From Gnetum montanum (taxonomy: Eukaryota > Streptophyta > Gnetopsida > Gnetales > Gnetaceae): DNA of 64,000 nt. The notes beneath the pieces are model-generated. The model did no database searches. It was not told the origin of the DNA and saw nothing but the letters and a program-made list of their open reading frames with translations. Each line of letters opens with the position of its first letter. The stretch's first letter is position 1. Location: contig MNCI01034266.1 in NCBI GenBank assembly GCA_015680685.1, positions 86,323 through 150,322 on the forward strand, written 5' to 3'. A program made the translations under genes and the position numbers. Of this stretch, positions 47,593 through 57,810 are shown piece by piece.

Positions 47593-48513
47593 ATGTTGAC
47601 ATCAATCCCAGTAAGCGAAGAATTACCTCCAAATGAACTTTCAATTCATATGGTAATGTATTTGCCTCAAGGATTGATTCCTAAATCACTAGGTTTCCAC
47701 ACTAACAACATCAAAATTGATGAGAAAACAGGAGAAGTAACAACCGCACCTATGTTCATAACGATACAAGTAAATCAATTCAAAATACATCGAGTGCATG
47801 TAGATGACAGAGCCACCACAAACATAGTATCCTATCCCATCATCAAACAATCAGGGCTCACGGAACTAATGAGACCAACCTCCACCACATGTTCAAAATC
47901 GTTTAGTGGATCACGCGTAGTAGTAAAAGGCACCATAACTTTAGACTTTATAGCAGGGGATCAGTTCCCCACATCTACTAACTTTGTTGTCATCGATGAA
48001 ATGCCAGGGTTCAATTTAATATTAGGAAGACCCTGGTTGGCCCAACTCAAAGCAGTCTCTTCCCCCATACACCAAGAGATTCACCTGCCTTATGAAGGTG
48101 GTGAAATCGTTATACATGGGGAGATTGCTACACCTACCATCTCGTCACATATGGATACAAACCAAGGCTTGGAGGTTAAGTTTGAAGAACCTAAATAGGA
48201 TAAGACAAAGCAAAAACAAAATTGCATGCAACCAATAGACAATGATCCATCAGACGTAAAAGAAACTTCACCTAACATAGAAACACCCGAACCTGAAACT
48301 GTACATATACCGCCTAACCTAGAAACTACAACAAACATTGAAACTACTGAACACACAGAAACACTAGAAGATGCCAACATAGAGCTTGTTCCATCAGACG
48401 TCCCTTGGGCTAAATTACCGTTCAACGTGATCAGCGAAGGAGACGCTGAGTACAGGATCATACTTATTAACGCCACTCCTAATGTTAAATTAAGAAAATC
48501 AAAAAATTACTAA
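47593..48513 (+). pseudogene. Aspartic protease of E3
   Basis: The frame 47593-48198 contains IHRVHVDDRATTNIVSY at the active site, where the Gly of the usual D-x-G-A reads Arg, then GSRVVVKGTITLDF and FNLILGRPWLAQL, the second conserved block. After one TAG (48196) the frame continues to 48513 and ends NVKLRKSKNY. Tat-clade proteases process Gag-Pol. No RT follows directly: the next plus-strand coding begins at about 54416. In Ogre elements this junction is spliced. Confidence 0.8.
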
Positions 48514-48539
48514 ACCAATAAGCTACATTCATCATTCTA

Positions 48540-48710
48540 AATGACGTTAAACTATCACATGTCTGCAATGACATAAAACTAGCCAAGGCCAGAAATGGCC
48601 GGTTTACCAAGAAATCCACCAATATCACTTGAAACTTATCTTGTTTACACATGGCCCGAAACGGCCTTAAACTAGTGCATGGGGCCTGCAATGGCCTTAA
48701 ACTAGAGTAT
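48540..48710 (+). repeat. TAAACT-motif cluster between protease and antisense gene
   Basis: Four copies: AATGACGTTAAACTATCA, AATGACATAAAACTAGCC, GAAACGGCCTTAAACTAG and GCAATGGCCTTAAACTAG, plus inverted or broken copies (GGCCGGTTTACC). Consensus approximately TGRCNNTAAACTRGC. Confidence 0.75.
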
Positions 48711-48714
48711 TTTC

Positions 48715-49145
48715 TTACATTTTTTTCTCTTAATTCAAGTTCACTATTTGAATTTATTCTTACATTGTTGCGTTATCAATTACAGTTTTCCTTTGCATCC
48801 CCCTTTTACACAATTATGCTTCAATTACAATTACATTCCTACTTGCATTCCTACTTCGTGCAATACACTTAAACTACAAAATGAACAAAAAAATTTTACA
48901 CTGTTGCATTGTGTTTACATTCAAACAGCCAAAAGAACAAAAACATTTTCACTTCAAATCTACACTTATCAGTGCTCAAACAAACTCAAAATTAAAACAA
49001 AAAAAAATGAATAACAAAAAACTCAACCGAAAAAAAAATTGTATAAATGTATCAAAGTCATTTACAACTTAGCACAATGTCCCACATAATACACAGATTG
49101 TATACATGATCACTTTAACAAAAAAAAACCAACATCAAATCGAAA
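48715..49145. other. AT-rich spacer before the end of the antisense gene
   Basis: AT-rich with ACATTGTTGC-like words and A-runs; no gene. For the antisense gene it would be the 3' UTR: minus-strand T/A-rich sequence follows the stop at 49148-49146. Confidence 0.4.
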
Positions 49146-52100
49146 CTAGGCATCAAATCTAGGAGGAGCTTGATCTTCACATTCCTCTGCATCATCTTGC
49201 CCCACTCCACTGGGGCCACTTTCTTGGCCACCTTCCAGGCCACCGTCATCGCTGTGACTCTGTAAAGAAAAAAGGAAGAAAGAAAATATTTAACAAAGAA
49301 GGATGACATTTTCTGCTAAAAAACTAATGCACAAAATTGACAAGTTTAAATGACTTACCAAAGAAGACCCTTGGAGACCAAACTCCAGCTGACGAAGGAT
49401 TTCCTCTTCAGGGACACTTGCCCAGTTGGTTCCATCAAGACCCAGATCAACATCGGCTAAGGCCTTCCCTTTCTCCACCGCAGACCAAGTGGGACGTTTA
49501 AGAGGAAACTCGCCCACAGTAACCTGCCTAGAAGCAGTAGTGATAACCCTCTTAGGAGACTCCATCTCTACCACAGTGTTCTTAGCAAACGCGTCAAATG
49601 AAGATCGTAAGCCTAAACCATCTACAAACATCTCCAGCTGATACTTCTCTATCGATTGTTCCTTCAATGATTTTTTATAATGATACTTATGCGTCTTTTC
49701 ATCTCGAGCCCATTTTCATACCTTATATGCAAAAGCTTTCCAATCCTGACATTTGAGATTCAGCAAATCAATCTGCGCCTTCCATTCGGCTAGCTCCTGA
49801 ATCATTGTTACTTGGCGATTCAATAAATTCCAATACCTAGTATAAGTAATCTCAGAGGCTCGCCAAGAATGATCACTCGTCAACCTTGTTGAGGGAAACT
49901 CATAGCGCGATTTAAAATCATCTCATTCTACCGTTAGCCTAGTAGTCTCCTTTTCCTCCACTGGAATTTGCAACCATAGTTTCTCAATGGAACGCCTACA
50001 AGTCCAAAGAGACTTGGCATTCTGCACAACACATTCTGCCACCTCATCATAGATCTGTCTTGGCACTTGCTCAATCTCTAGTGGTAGTGCAGGAAAACTA
50101 TCAATGCAAGTGGCCTCAGGTGGATCCTACTTTAGCTTAGTCCCTATCCACATGAGAAGAACATGCATTATACATCGGATGGTGGAAATGGATGTGAAAA
50201 CCCAAGGACCCAAAATGCTTAAGACATATATACCTATTTTAGGGTGAGCTTGCTAGATGCGATCGACTACCTCATCAAAGATACCAAGGATGAAATCCAT
50301 TTTACTTGGCATTTTGATCCAAGTAAATGGTTCATGTGTAGGAGACGGGTCAACTTCGGCGGTTGTTTCCATAGGAGCCTTCATCATAGGTATTTCCAAA
50401 TAGACATTAGGATTCATCCTAGCTTCAACATTTCCGCCTAGTAGCAGCAAAAACATATAATTAAAACTCTAAATAATGGAAAAAAGAATTCAAGAGCCGA
50501 ATAAACATAATAAGGAGAACATACTAGAATCTCTTTCCTCTTTCAGATTTGGGAGATCACCAAGGTCTAACCTTCCTCCGAAGAAACCATCAAACATCTT
50601 GTCGACTGCATCCTGATCATCAATGTGACCCTTTTCTATGGCATCTCCCTCCCGCTCTTTCGCTTCTTCGCTCAGAGGGGTAGGGACTTCTATCTCGTCA
50701 TTGCCTGCTTCGTCCTCATTCAAATTCGTTGGGACTTCCTCCTCCTCGGAAATCGGCGTCAACACCTCCTTTCTCACTTCGGGAGTTGGCTCTGATGATA
50801 TTTATAAGTGCAGCATTGAATAAATGACACTCAGGAGTAAGATAGCTTTGTATAAATGGTCAAAAAATAAGATAAAAATACCATTAATTATAATAAAATA
50901 AGGATAAATAAGTGAACCAGGCTTACGTACCCCGTGCTGGCATTTTAAACCATATGCGTTTCACCTTGGGTTCATCTATGGCTGGGGCCACCTCTCTAGA
51001 GCGCTTAGGTTGTTGAACCTTCAATTTTACCTTCCTGATTGTTTCCTTGATTACTTGGTCGTCTCTTCTAGTAGTATAGGGCACATCACCTAGTTCCAAC
51101 CCTACGCTGTCACGCATATGAATTGAATGGCCAGATGATCCCTCCGTTGTAACAGAAACCGATTCATTAATTCCCTCAGGAGCATCTTGGGATTTTGTCA
51201 CCTCAAATAAATGGAAAATCCATGGGCAAGACAATTGCCCATGTTCCCTTAACACGTACTTGTTGTCTACGCAAACAACTAGAAATTCAGCTAGCCGGCG
51301 AAAATAACCGACGAAGAATGCAAAGGTGAAATGGGATTGTGCCTCAATGTTTGAACACAACCTCACTATCTCCCCATGGAAACCTGAGAGCAAAAATGGT
51401 GCCCAATTATAGCGTACCCCAGTCTCCAGAATCGTGCCCATGATGCGCACAGACTCTACCCCAAGAGCCCTCACTTGAGACAAGGACTTTGGAAACACTC
51501 ATGCTCTGAACAGGGGGTACAACTCATTGACTTCAATCACTTTTGATTTTCCCTGCATAGGGAATCCCTTAGCTCCTTTAAGAATGCCCAACCAATCCTC
51601 TAATTCACGAACGACATGGATCTCCTTCTGCGCTCTATCCAAAATCACTTTAGTCCCAGCTGCTGGTACACCGAAGAAGTCTAAAAAGAACTCCTTCAAT
51701 AGATGGAAGGCCACTTTTATTCCCTTGACGTGAGTACTATAGTAAGTAACTGCTTCATTGAAAGAATCAACGATTGCAATCATCTCGCTCACAGAGACAT
51801 CAGGATGTGAGGCCGCAAATAACTCCATGAGGCCAGCATCGCACAGACAAATGATGATATGTGGCAGTGCCTTCTCACGTAGCCATCGTTGTGCATCGCT
51901 AATCTCCCCAAATTTCATGGCCAAAGTGCCCTCGGTCTGCTCGGTTATGATGGTGACTCCACTAGGGGGGACATCCACTGTATGCACAAAATAACGTCGA
52001 TGGAGTCAATATAACCAACGATGTAATAGAACAAACAAACGTTAAGCATCAGAAATACCATTACTTACTATCAGATAATGGATTAGGGTCATTAGGAGTC

Positions 52101-52875
52101 AAATCAGCTTCACATGGGAAAACTGGCCCACTACAGGACCAATCCCCATGCAACCACCCCCAAGCCTCACATTGTGCGAACGCCCTGGAGTATTGTTTGT
52201 GAAAATGAACAATGTCACCCTTAGTCTGGGCTAACACAGCACCACGGAGAGTGGGACCCGCCATGAAAGTCTCTAAGGCAGTATGAGCCAATGCAAGTCC
52301 ATCATCACCTATGCATACTCCTTCCTTGTCAAATTGGGGCCTGCAAAGGAATGACGGTCAAGACCTGAGGTCAAAACCTGAACCACTAAGCATCAGAATA
52401 GAAACAGTAAATTAAACAACCTTACCTCTCTACCCGATACACTATTCCAGGAGGATTTTGGAATAAGGTGTGCACATGAGCAGCCAAGAATAAAGTGTTG
52501 TTGATTTCGTGAGAGCCATGTGACAATAGGTCCCATACATGCGGTAATGGATGGGTAGATCTGGGCCCTCCAGAGGGACCATTCTCAATCGTAAGTGGTC
52601 TCTCATCGATGTCCACCATGAAAGCCACAATGCCATTTGAAGATCCTCGTAACATAGTCTCAAGCACGTTCAGCGCTAATTCTTCACTTAGATGCGACCA
52701 TATTACCACGTTGAATTTGTCTAAGATAAAGGCAAGGAATTCATAGGCCCCTTCTCTGAACCATACCCGATTGTGATTAATGGTCATATCAGGAACTGGC
52801 TCGTCAGAATCAATTGGACCAAACCACGTCAAAACTCCAACAAGCTCCACCACCAGGAGGAAAGGTTTGGGATCC
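49146..52875 (-). pseudogene. Antisense seven-exon gene in E3: HAD-like domain, plant transposon-type domain, helical tail
   Basis: Exons on the minus strand: 52875-52426, 52340-52069, 51977-50931, 50791-50525, 50437-50234, 50143-49359, 49259-49146. Introns are 85-139 bp, all GT-AG (donors GTAAGG, GTAAGT, GTACGT, GTATGT, GTATAT, GTAAGT). Every splice phase joins correctly and no frameshift occurs over 3.1 kb; only five stops interrupt it (51501, 50255, 50129, 49925, 49718). Exons 1-2 look like an FCP1/NIF HAD phosphatase. Exon 3 contains VTYYSTHVKGIKVAF and FFGVPAAGTK, resembling plant transposon-associated proteins, and ends in a basic stretch. Exon 4 is acidic, exon 6 helical with KRPTWSAVEKGK, and exon 7 ends APPRFDA. 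E2 has the same gene. The function is unknown; the domain names are inference from sequence pattern. Confidence 0.8.
52069..52875 (-). other. FCP1/NIF-like HAD phosphatase domain (degenerate) in the antisense gene
   Basis: The order of blocks fits the FCP1-type fold: FLLVVELVGVL (motif I, usually LVLDLDETL or plant DLNGLL), then VWFREGAYEFLAFILDKFNV with VIWSHLS (motif II), then NNTLFLAAHVHTLFQNPPGI, which fits the plant form NTLLLDDSPYKAL-NPP (motif III). After the intron, GDDGLALAHTALETF fits the C-terminal helix. The motif I Asp is Glu here but Asp in E2 (VVIDMVGLL). Both motif III Asp are gone in both copies. It is probably a captured host domain that no longer hydrolyses phosphate. Confidence 0.6.
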
Positions 52876-52959
52876 CTACATGTATTCAAGAACCAGGGTT
52901 AATAAGCTATGTAAAAATAAGGTTTTACATTGGGGGCCAACACTTAGAAAAATTCCCAG

Positions 52960-53700
52960 GTTCACGCTCAGCGTGCAGACCCTGCACACTGGAAAACTCA
53001 GCATGCAGACCCTGCACGCTGCACGCTAGAATGTAGATACACAAACCCCACACACTGAGTGTTTTGACCCCAACATTCACACTACAGAAACCTTATGCTA
53101 TGAAAACATTTATGCTACGCAATGGGAAAATTGACAGGAACAGTAGGAAAAAAATAAAATTTTTAACAGAGGATCAGAGTCTATCGGCACGTCGATCCCG
53201 GCCATGAGGGGATCATGGATTTAGGCAGGCACCGGAGCATAGCCTCGCTTTCCTCCGCAAAAGTCAAACTAGGCTCCCTCCTCCCCTAGCCTTCTACTTG
53301 CTTACCCTTGTCCATCACTGCGTTCACGTTGAACCCTGAACCTTATGTTCACGTCATGTATAACCCTACACGCTGAGGGTTTTGGTTTTGCCTTCACGCT
53401 GTGTTCACGCTGGAACACCAATCCACTGCAAGCTGAGGGCTTCGTTCCCCCTGCACGCTGCAAACCCTAGCGTGAAGACCCCGCACGCTGCGGGTTTCTT
53501 TTGAACGTACATGCTGAGCCCTTCAGTCTGACTCGTCGCGTCCTGACCTACACTGTCCCTGCTACCTCCTTTGCACTGTTCTTGTGCCTGTCTTCGCCTG
53601 TACCACCTGAGCTTTGTCCCTGCGCCATGCTATACTGGATTTTACGCTAAGTGTAGGTTCACGCTGCGATTTCACCCACATTCACGCTGTCTCAGAGTTA
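52960..53700. repeat. Cluster of CACGCTG/GCGTGCAG words upstream of the antisense gene
   Basis: GTTCACGCTCAGCGTGCAGA (52961), GCACGCTGCACGCT (53016) and many GCACGCTG/TTCACGCTG words to 53690, some palindromic. In E2 the equivalent place holds the array at 18900-20294 with other cores. The plus-strand frames here are not genes. Confidence 0.65.
53168..53205 (-). other. Candidate first coding exon of the antisense gene
   Basis: ATGGCC in a good start context at 53205 opens a 12-codon exon (MAGIDVPIDSDP) ending at a weak donor, CT|GTTAAA (53167). The phase fits the acceptor TGTAG|G at 52876/52875, giving a 292-bp intron. The total would be 3177 nt, exactly 1059 codons. The weak donor and lack of a visible E2 match keep confidence low. 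Confidence 0.3.
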
Positions 53701-53980
53701 ACTTTGATGTTTACACTTGTTCACCATTTTATGCACCGCCACATGGCAGACGCCGCTCCATGGAAATCGACGTATGGGTATTTTATTTCGACAAAATAAA
53801 CAAAATAAACACAATGATTAGCTAAAATAAAAATACTTATAAACAAAGGTAAAGATAATTATATACTTGGCTAACCATTGCTCATATAAATTCTTCTCTT
53901 GCACAGCATACTCTTTGTCTAGCAATCTCACATTAGGTAATGATTACAAATCGTACAATTAACTAGACATTGTAAATGAA
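53701..53980. other. Short spacer, nothing recognised
   Basis: AT-rich, with a GACAAAATAAACAAAATAAA run. No frame is supported. Confidence 0.4.
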
Positions 53981-53984
53981 TAGC

Positions 53985-54110
53985 ACATGGCCCGGTAAGG
54001 CCTTAAACTGCCATGATCAGTCCGTCATGACTATAAACTGATAGGCAAGGCTCGGTATGGCCCTAAACTTCCATGCGTCTAGGTACGACGATAAATTACC
54101 ACTACATACC
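53985..54110 (+). repeat. TAAACT-motif cluster between antisense gene and RT
   Basis: Four copies about 30 bp apart: AAGGCCTTAAACTGCCA, CATGACTATAAACTGATA, TATGGCCCTAAACTTCCA and TACGACGATAAATTACCA. Similar clusters lie at 48540-48710 and 57480-57805. Confidence 0.75.
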
Positions 54111-54414
54111 TTAGTCATTGTCAAACGTACACATGAGTTACATTGCTTGGAAAGCATAACAACCCCCCTAGCTCAGTTTGCTCCCTGTTTATTGGCAGGA
54201 GCAAGCGTGATGGATTGTACGCATCTATTCATACCATTGACGATCGATGGACCATATGGAAANGTCAATGGTATGAATAGATGCGTACAATCCATCACGC
54301 TTGCTCCTGCCAATAAACAGGGAGCAAACTGAGCTAGGGGGGTTGTTATGCTTTCCAAGCAATGTAACTCATGTGTACGTTTGACAATGACTAAGGTATG
54401 TAGTGGTAATTTAT
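54091..54414. other. 151-bp inverted duplication bounded by single Ns (assembly fault)
   Basis: 54264-54414 is the exact reverse complement of 54091-54241, 151 bases each, with a 21-base spacer. The second arm is bounded by N at 54263 and N at 54415. Two mirror-image reading frames arise from it. Exact identity beside old, diverged DNA and the read-like length point to a wrongly oriented sequence placed in a gap. The start of RT is lost here. Confidence 0.85.
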
Positions 54415-54415
54415 N

Positions 54416-55186
54416 TTGGCGGTTCGTAATGAGATTACTAAGCTTTATCAAGATAGTTTCGTTCGGGCTGTTGACTACGCTGACTGGGTGTCTAACATGG
54501 TTATAGTCCCCAAGAAGAATGGAAGCATTCGCTTATGCATAGACTTTCGGGATCTCAACATTGCAACCATAAAGGATGATTTCCCGCTACCAAGCATTGA
54601 TCAACTTGTTGACTCAACTGTGGGGCATGCTCTGTTCTCTTTTATGGATGGCTTTTCGAGATATAACCAAATACGAATCAACCCGGAACATCAGCTTAGG
54701 ATGACCTTCATGACACCATGGGGAACCTTTTGCTATACAATGATGTCATTCGGCTTGAAGAACGCTAGTGCCACGTATTAGAGAGCAATGACATTCATTT
54801 TTAGCGATTACATACTTCATTTTCTCAATGATTATGTGGATGAAATCACAGTTAAATCAAAAACACCAGAGCAACACATACAAGACTTAGATTTGTTTTT
54901 AAAACGTTGTCTAAAACATGAGCTTAGGCTCAACCCAAAGAAATGTGTCTTTGGGGTAAAAACGGGCAAGATGCTAGGCTTTATAGTATTAGAAATAGGA
55001 ATACAAGTAGATCTAGACAAGGTTAAGGCTATTACCAACTTGAAACCACCAAGCAACCTTATCAAACTGCAAGGTCTACAAGGTAGATTATAGTTCATCA
55101 GGCGTTTCATAGAAAAGTTGATGGACAAGTTGAAACCTATGAACCACTTGTTACGCAAGAACGTCCATTTTGAATGGACTTCACAA
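54416..55186 (+). pseudogene. Reverse transcriptase of E3 (Tat clade)
   Basis: The frame 54416-54781 has ITKLYQDSFVRAVDYADWVS, MVIVPKKNGSIRLCIDFRDL, DDFPLPSIDQLVDS, FSFMDGFSRYNQIRIN and FMTPWGTFCYTMMSFGLKNA. After one stop (54779) it continues at 54788-55093 with the catalytic box LNDYVDEI, where the second Asp of YVDD is Glu, and then LNPKKCVFGV and LQGLQGRL. RT copies element RNA to DNA; this copy should be inactive. The first residues are missing because of the assembly gap. Confidence 0.85.
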
Positions 55187-55660
55187 TGCTAGGAAGCATT
55201 TGAAAACATTAAAACAACACTTGCTCAACGACCGACAGTCTATCTGCCTCAGAACAACAAACCATTCTATATCTATCTGGCCACTTCGGATTCATCCGTC
55301 GCATCTATGCTTTGCAGAAGTGAGATGATGGAACTAAAGTCCCTGTTTATTATCTAAGCCATGCATTAGTAGCCCATGATAAGAAGTACAATGAGGTGGA
55401 GAGGTCGTGTTTAGCCCTTATCTTTTCCTTGAAGAAATGGTGACATTATCTCTTTCCCAACCAAGTCAATATAATCTGCAAGGATAATGTGCTCAGAGCC
55501 GTTACAGGCAACCTCTACGAATCAAGTAAGATAGCTCGCTGGAAAGCCATGATAGCTGAGTTTGACCTACACTACATAGCGCAGTCATCAGTTAAGGGGC
55601 AAGCTATAGTAACTCAAATGACTACATCACCAATGCATGATCAAGCAACAATAGAGCTAG
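55187..55660 (+). pseudogene. Standard RNase H of E3
   Basis: The reading frame, with stops, contains YYLSHALVAHDKKYNEVERS with the conserved Glu, LALIFSLKKW, NIICKDNVLRAV with the conserved Asp and RWKAMIAEFDLHYIAQSSVK. This is the ordinary gypsy RNase H attached to RT. It is followed in the same frame by a second RNase H. Confidence 0.75.
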
Positions 55661-55689
55661 AGTTCCTGGACGAAAATGTGAGTGCAATA

Positions 55690-56100
55690 GACATAGTGCA
55701 TGATAACTACGATGTCATTTTGAATTTTAATGGATCATCCACCTCCCGAGGGGGAAGTGCCAATGCAGTTATCACCTATCTTTCTGGGGAGATCTGACCC
55801 TTTGCTTATCATTTCAATTTTCACTGTACCAGCAACGTCGCAGAATACGAAGGTCTCCTTAGAGGTCTCACAGTAGCACTAGCTTATGACATCACACGAC
55901 TCATAGTCAGAGGTGACTCACAGTTAGTTCTAAATCAAGTCACAGACGTTTACACATGCAAAGCACAACACTTACAACCATACTGTGATTTGACTAAGCA
56001 TTTGCTGAAGCGATTCGACAACATAGATGTACAACATATTTCCAGAAATGATAACACCATTGCAGATGCACTAGCTACGTTAGCCCTAAACTTAGCGCCA
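55690..56100 (+). pseudogene. Second, archaeal-type RNase H (aRNH) of E3
   Basis: YDVILNFNGSSTSRGGSANA at the start is the F-D-G-S block with Asp changed to Asn. After one stop at 55795 follow HCTSNVAEYEGLLRGLTVAL, LIVRGDSQLVLNQV and HISRNDNTIADALATLAL, with Glu and two Asp kept. This extra RNase H is a hallmark of Tat-clade elements. It lies between the first RNase H and integrase. Confidence 0.8.
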
Positions 56101-57447
56101 AACATGTTCCACACGTTGCCTAATTCTATAATCAGTTGTGCTAAACCCATAATTGATACTCCCGATGAATTACCGATTACATCAGTTAGTGCAACACACA
56201 CAATAGAATGGTATGATGACATAAAAGAGTACCTTATACATGGAGAAAAACTGCGACATCTAACAAATGCACAAAAGGATGTAGTACAAAAATGTTCCCG
56301 ACAGTATGCATTAGTAGGTGACACGTTGTGTCGTAGATCCTACGAAGGTATCCTGTTAATGTGCGTTAGTAGCACTGATGGCGAGACCATCGTGGAGCAA
56401 GTACATGAAGGACTCTGCGGTGGGCACATACGCCCAAAGCAATGGCAACCAAAATAAGAAATTTAGGGTACTATTGGCCACACATGGAGTACGACTATGT
56501 CTCCAAGGTGAAAACATGTGATACATGTCAAAAGCATGGTAATCTCATACATGTCCCACCCAATGAATTGCATACAACTCAAATCACATGGCCTTTCCAG
56601 AAATTGGGGTTAGACATCATTGGAACAATAACTCCCCTGTCTTCAGTAGGGCATAGATTCATCATAACTGCAATTGAATATTTCACAAAAATGGGTAGAA
56701 GCTAGTCCTCTTAGGAAGACCACATCGAAACAAGTATGCAACTTTATCCTCGAAAACATTGTGACCCGCTTTGGCATCCCAATGGCCATCATTACTAATA
56801 ACGGATCACAATTTAGTAGTGTCAAAACAAAAACCTTCTGCGATAGCTTAGGCATTAAACATTCGTTCTTGTCCCTATATTACCCTCAGAGCAATGGACA
56901 AGAAGAATCCATGAACAAGATTTTCATCTCAATGCTGAAGAAGATGCTTACCTAGAGCAAGAAAAGATGGCACAAATAGTTAGTATACGCGTTATGGGCT
57001 TATCGCACTACACATTAGACATCCACAGGTAAAACTCCATCTAGCCTTGTTTATGGTTCTGAAGCTGTTTTACCTTTGGAGTTGTAGGTACCATCTTTAA
57101 GGATCACACTCTCCGGACTCCTCAACGAAGGTCAAAACAATGACTTGCATGTCGTTGACTTGGACTCGGTGGAAGAGGAACGTACACGTGTGCTCGATCG
57201 AATTGAATGGTACCATAAACAACAATGATGCCACCATCAACATGATATTCATAAGATCCCAATTAAAGAAGGCGACCTCGTACTTAAGGTGGTCCATGAA
57301 CATGCGGACAAGTTCACAAAAAACTGGGAAGGGCCTTATTTGGTCACCAAAGCATATGACAATGGAGCATTTGAGCTAGCTGACATGAATGGTAATGAGC
57401 TCACTCATCCAACGAACCACCTATACCTCAAACCATTTCACGTTTGA
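56101..57447 (+). pseudogene. Integrase of E3, with two frameshifts
   Basis: The zinc finger reads VHEGLCGGHI and then, after a frameshift near 56445, GYYWPHMEYD and CDTCQKHG. The catalytic core has GLDIIG with the first Asp, a second frameshift in an A-run at 56688, TNNGSQF with the second Asp changed to Asn, and YPQSNGQEES with the Glu kept. The C-terminal part has AYRTTH, SLVYGSEAVLPLEL and IKEGDLVL through GPYLVTKAYDNGAFELADM, and ends at TGA 57445. Several other stops are present. Confidence 0.85.
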
Positions 57448-57479
57448 ACATCTCAGGTATGCCTATGTCTTGGAATCAT

Positions 57480-57805
57480 GACGGTAAACTGATACCACAA
57501 AATGTCCTAGAATCATGACGGTAAACTGATACCACAGCTCGTCCTGGTGTTATGACGATAAATTGATACCATAGTTCATCCGCAATGACAATAAACTAGC
57601 ACCCATCTGGTATGACCTTAAACTACCACAATTTCGTTTGCCAGAGTCCGCTAAGACTATAAATTGGTTTGCCTCTCCAGAGTCTGCCAAGACTATAAAC
57701 TAGCAATGCCCTATCCGTTATGACGCTAAACTGGCAATGTCCAATGGGTTATGACATAAAACTAACCCACGAAAGTCCACTATGACTATAAACTAGCAGC
57801 TTCAT
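57480..57805 (+). repeat. TAAACT-motif array after pol, about ten units
   Basis: About ten units with a step of 20-45 bp: CATGACGGTAAACTGATACC (twice), TATGACGATAAATTGATACC, AATGACAATAAACTAGCACC, TATGACCTTAAACTACCA, AAGACTATAAATTGG, AAGACTATAAACTAGCA, TATGACGCTAAACTGGCA, TATGACATAAAACTAAC and TATGACTATAAACTAGCA. Consensus TATGACNNTAAACTRGCA. Confidence 0.85.
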
Positions 57806-57810
57806 CTCTG

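Noticed and set aside
47295-48476. Minus-strand frames over gag-PR of E3 (46805-47095, 48090-48476)
   Set aside because: They mirror the sense Pro-rich linker and protease; unlike the gene at 49146-52875 they have no splice structure and no counterpart in E2.
49115-49309. Separate small minus-strand gene at the end of the antisense gene
   Set aside because: That frame crosses the last intron; the spliced last exon in another frame (49259-49146) fits the E2 copy, both ending in a proline-containing tail and a stop.
54057-54451. Two identical 90-residue frames in opposite directions
   Set aside because: They arise from the exact 151-bp inverted duplication bounded by Ns, an assembly fault.
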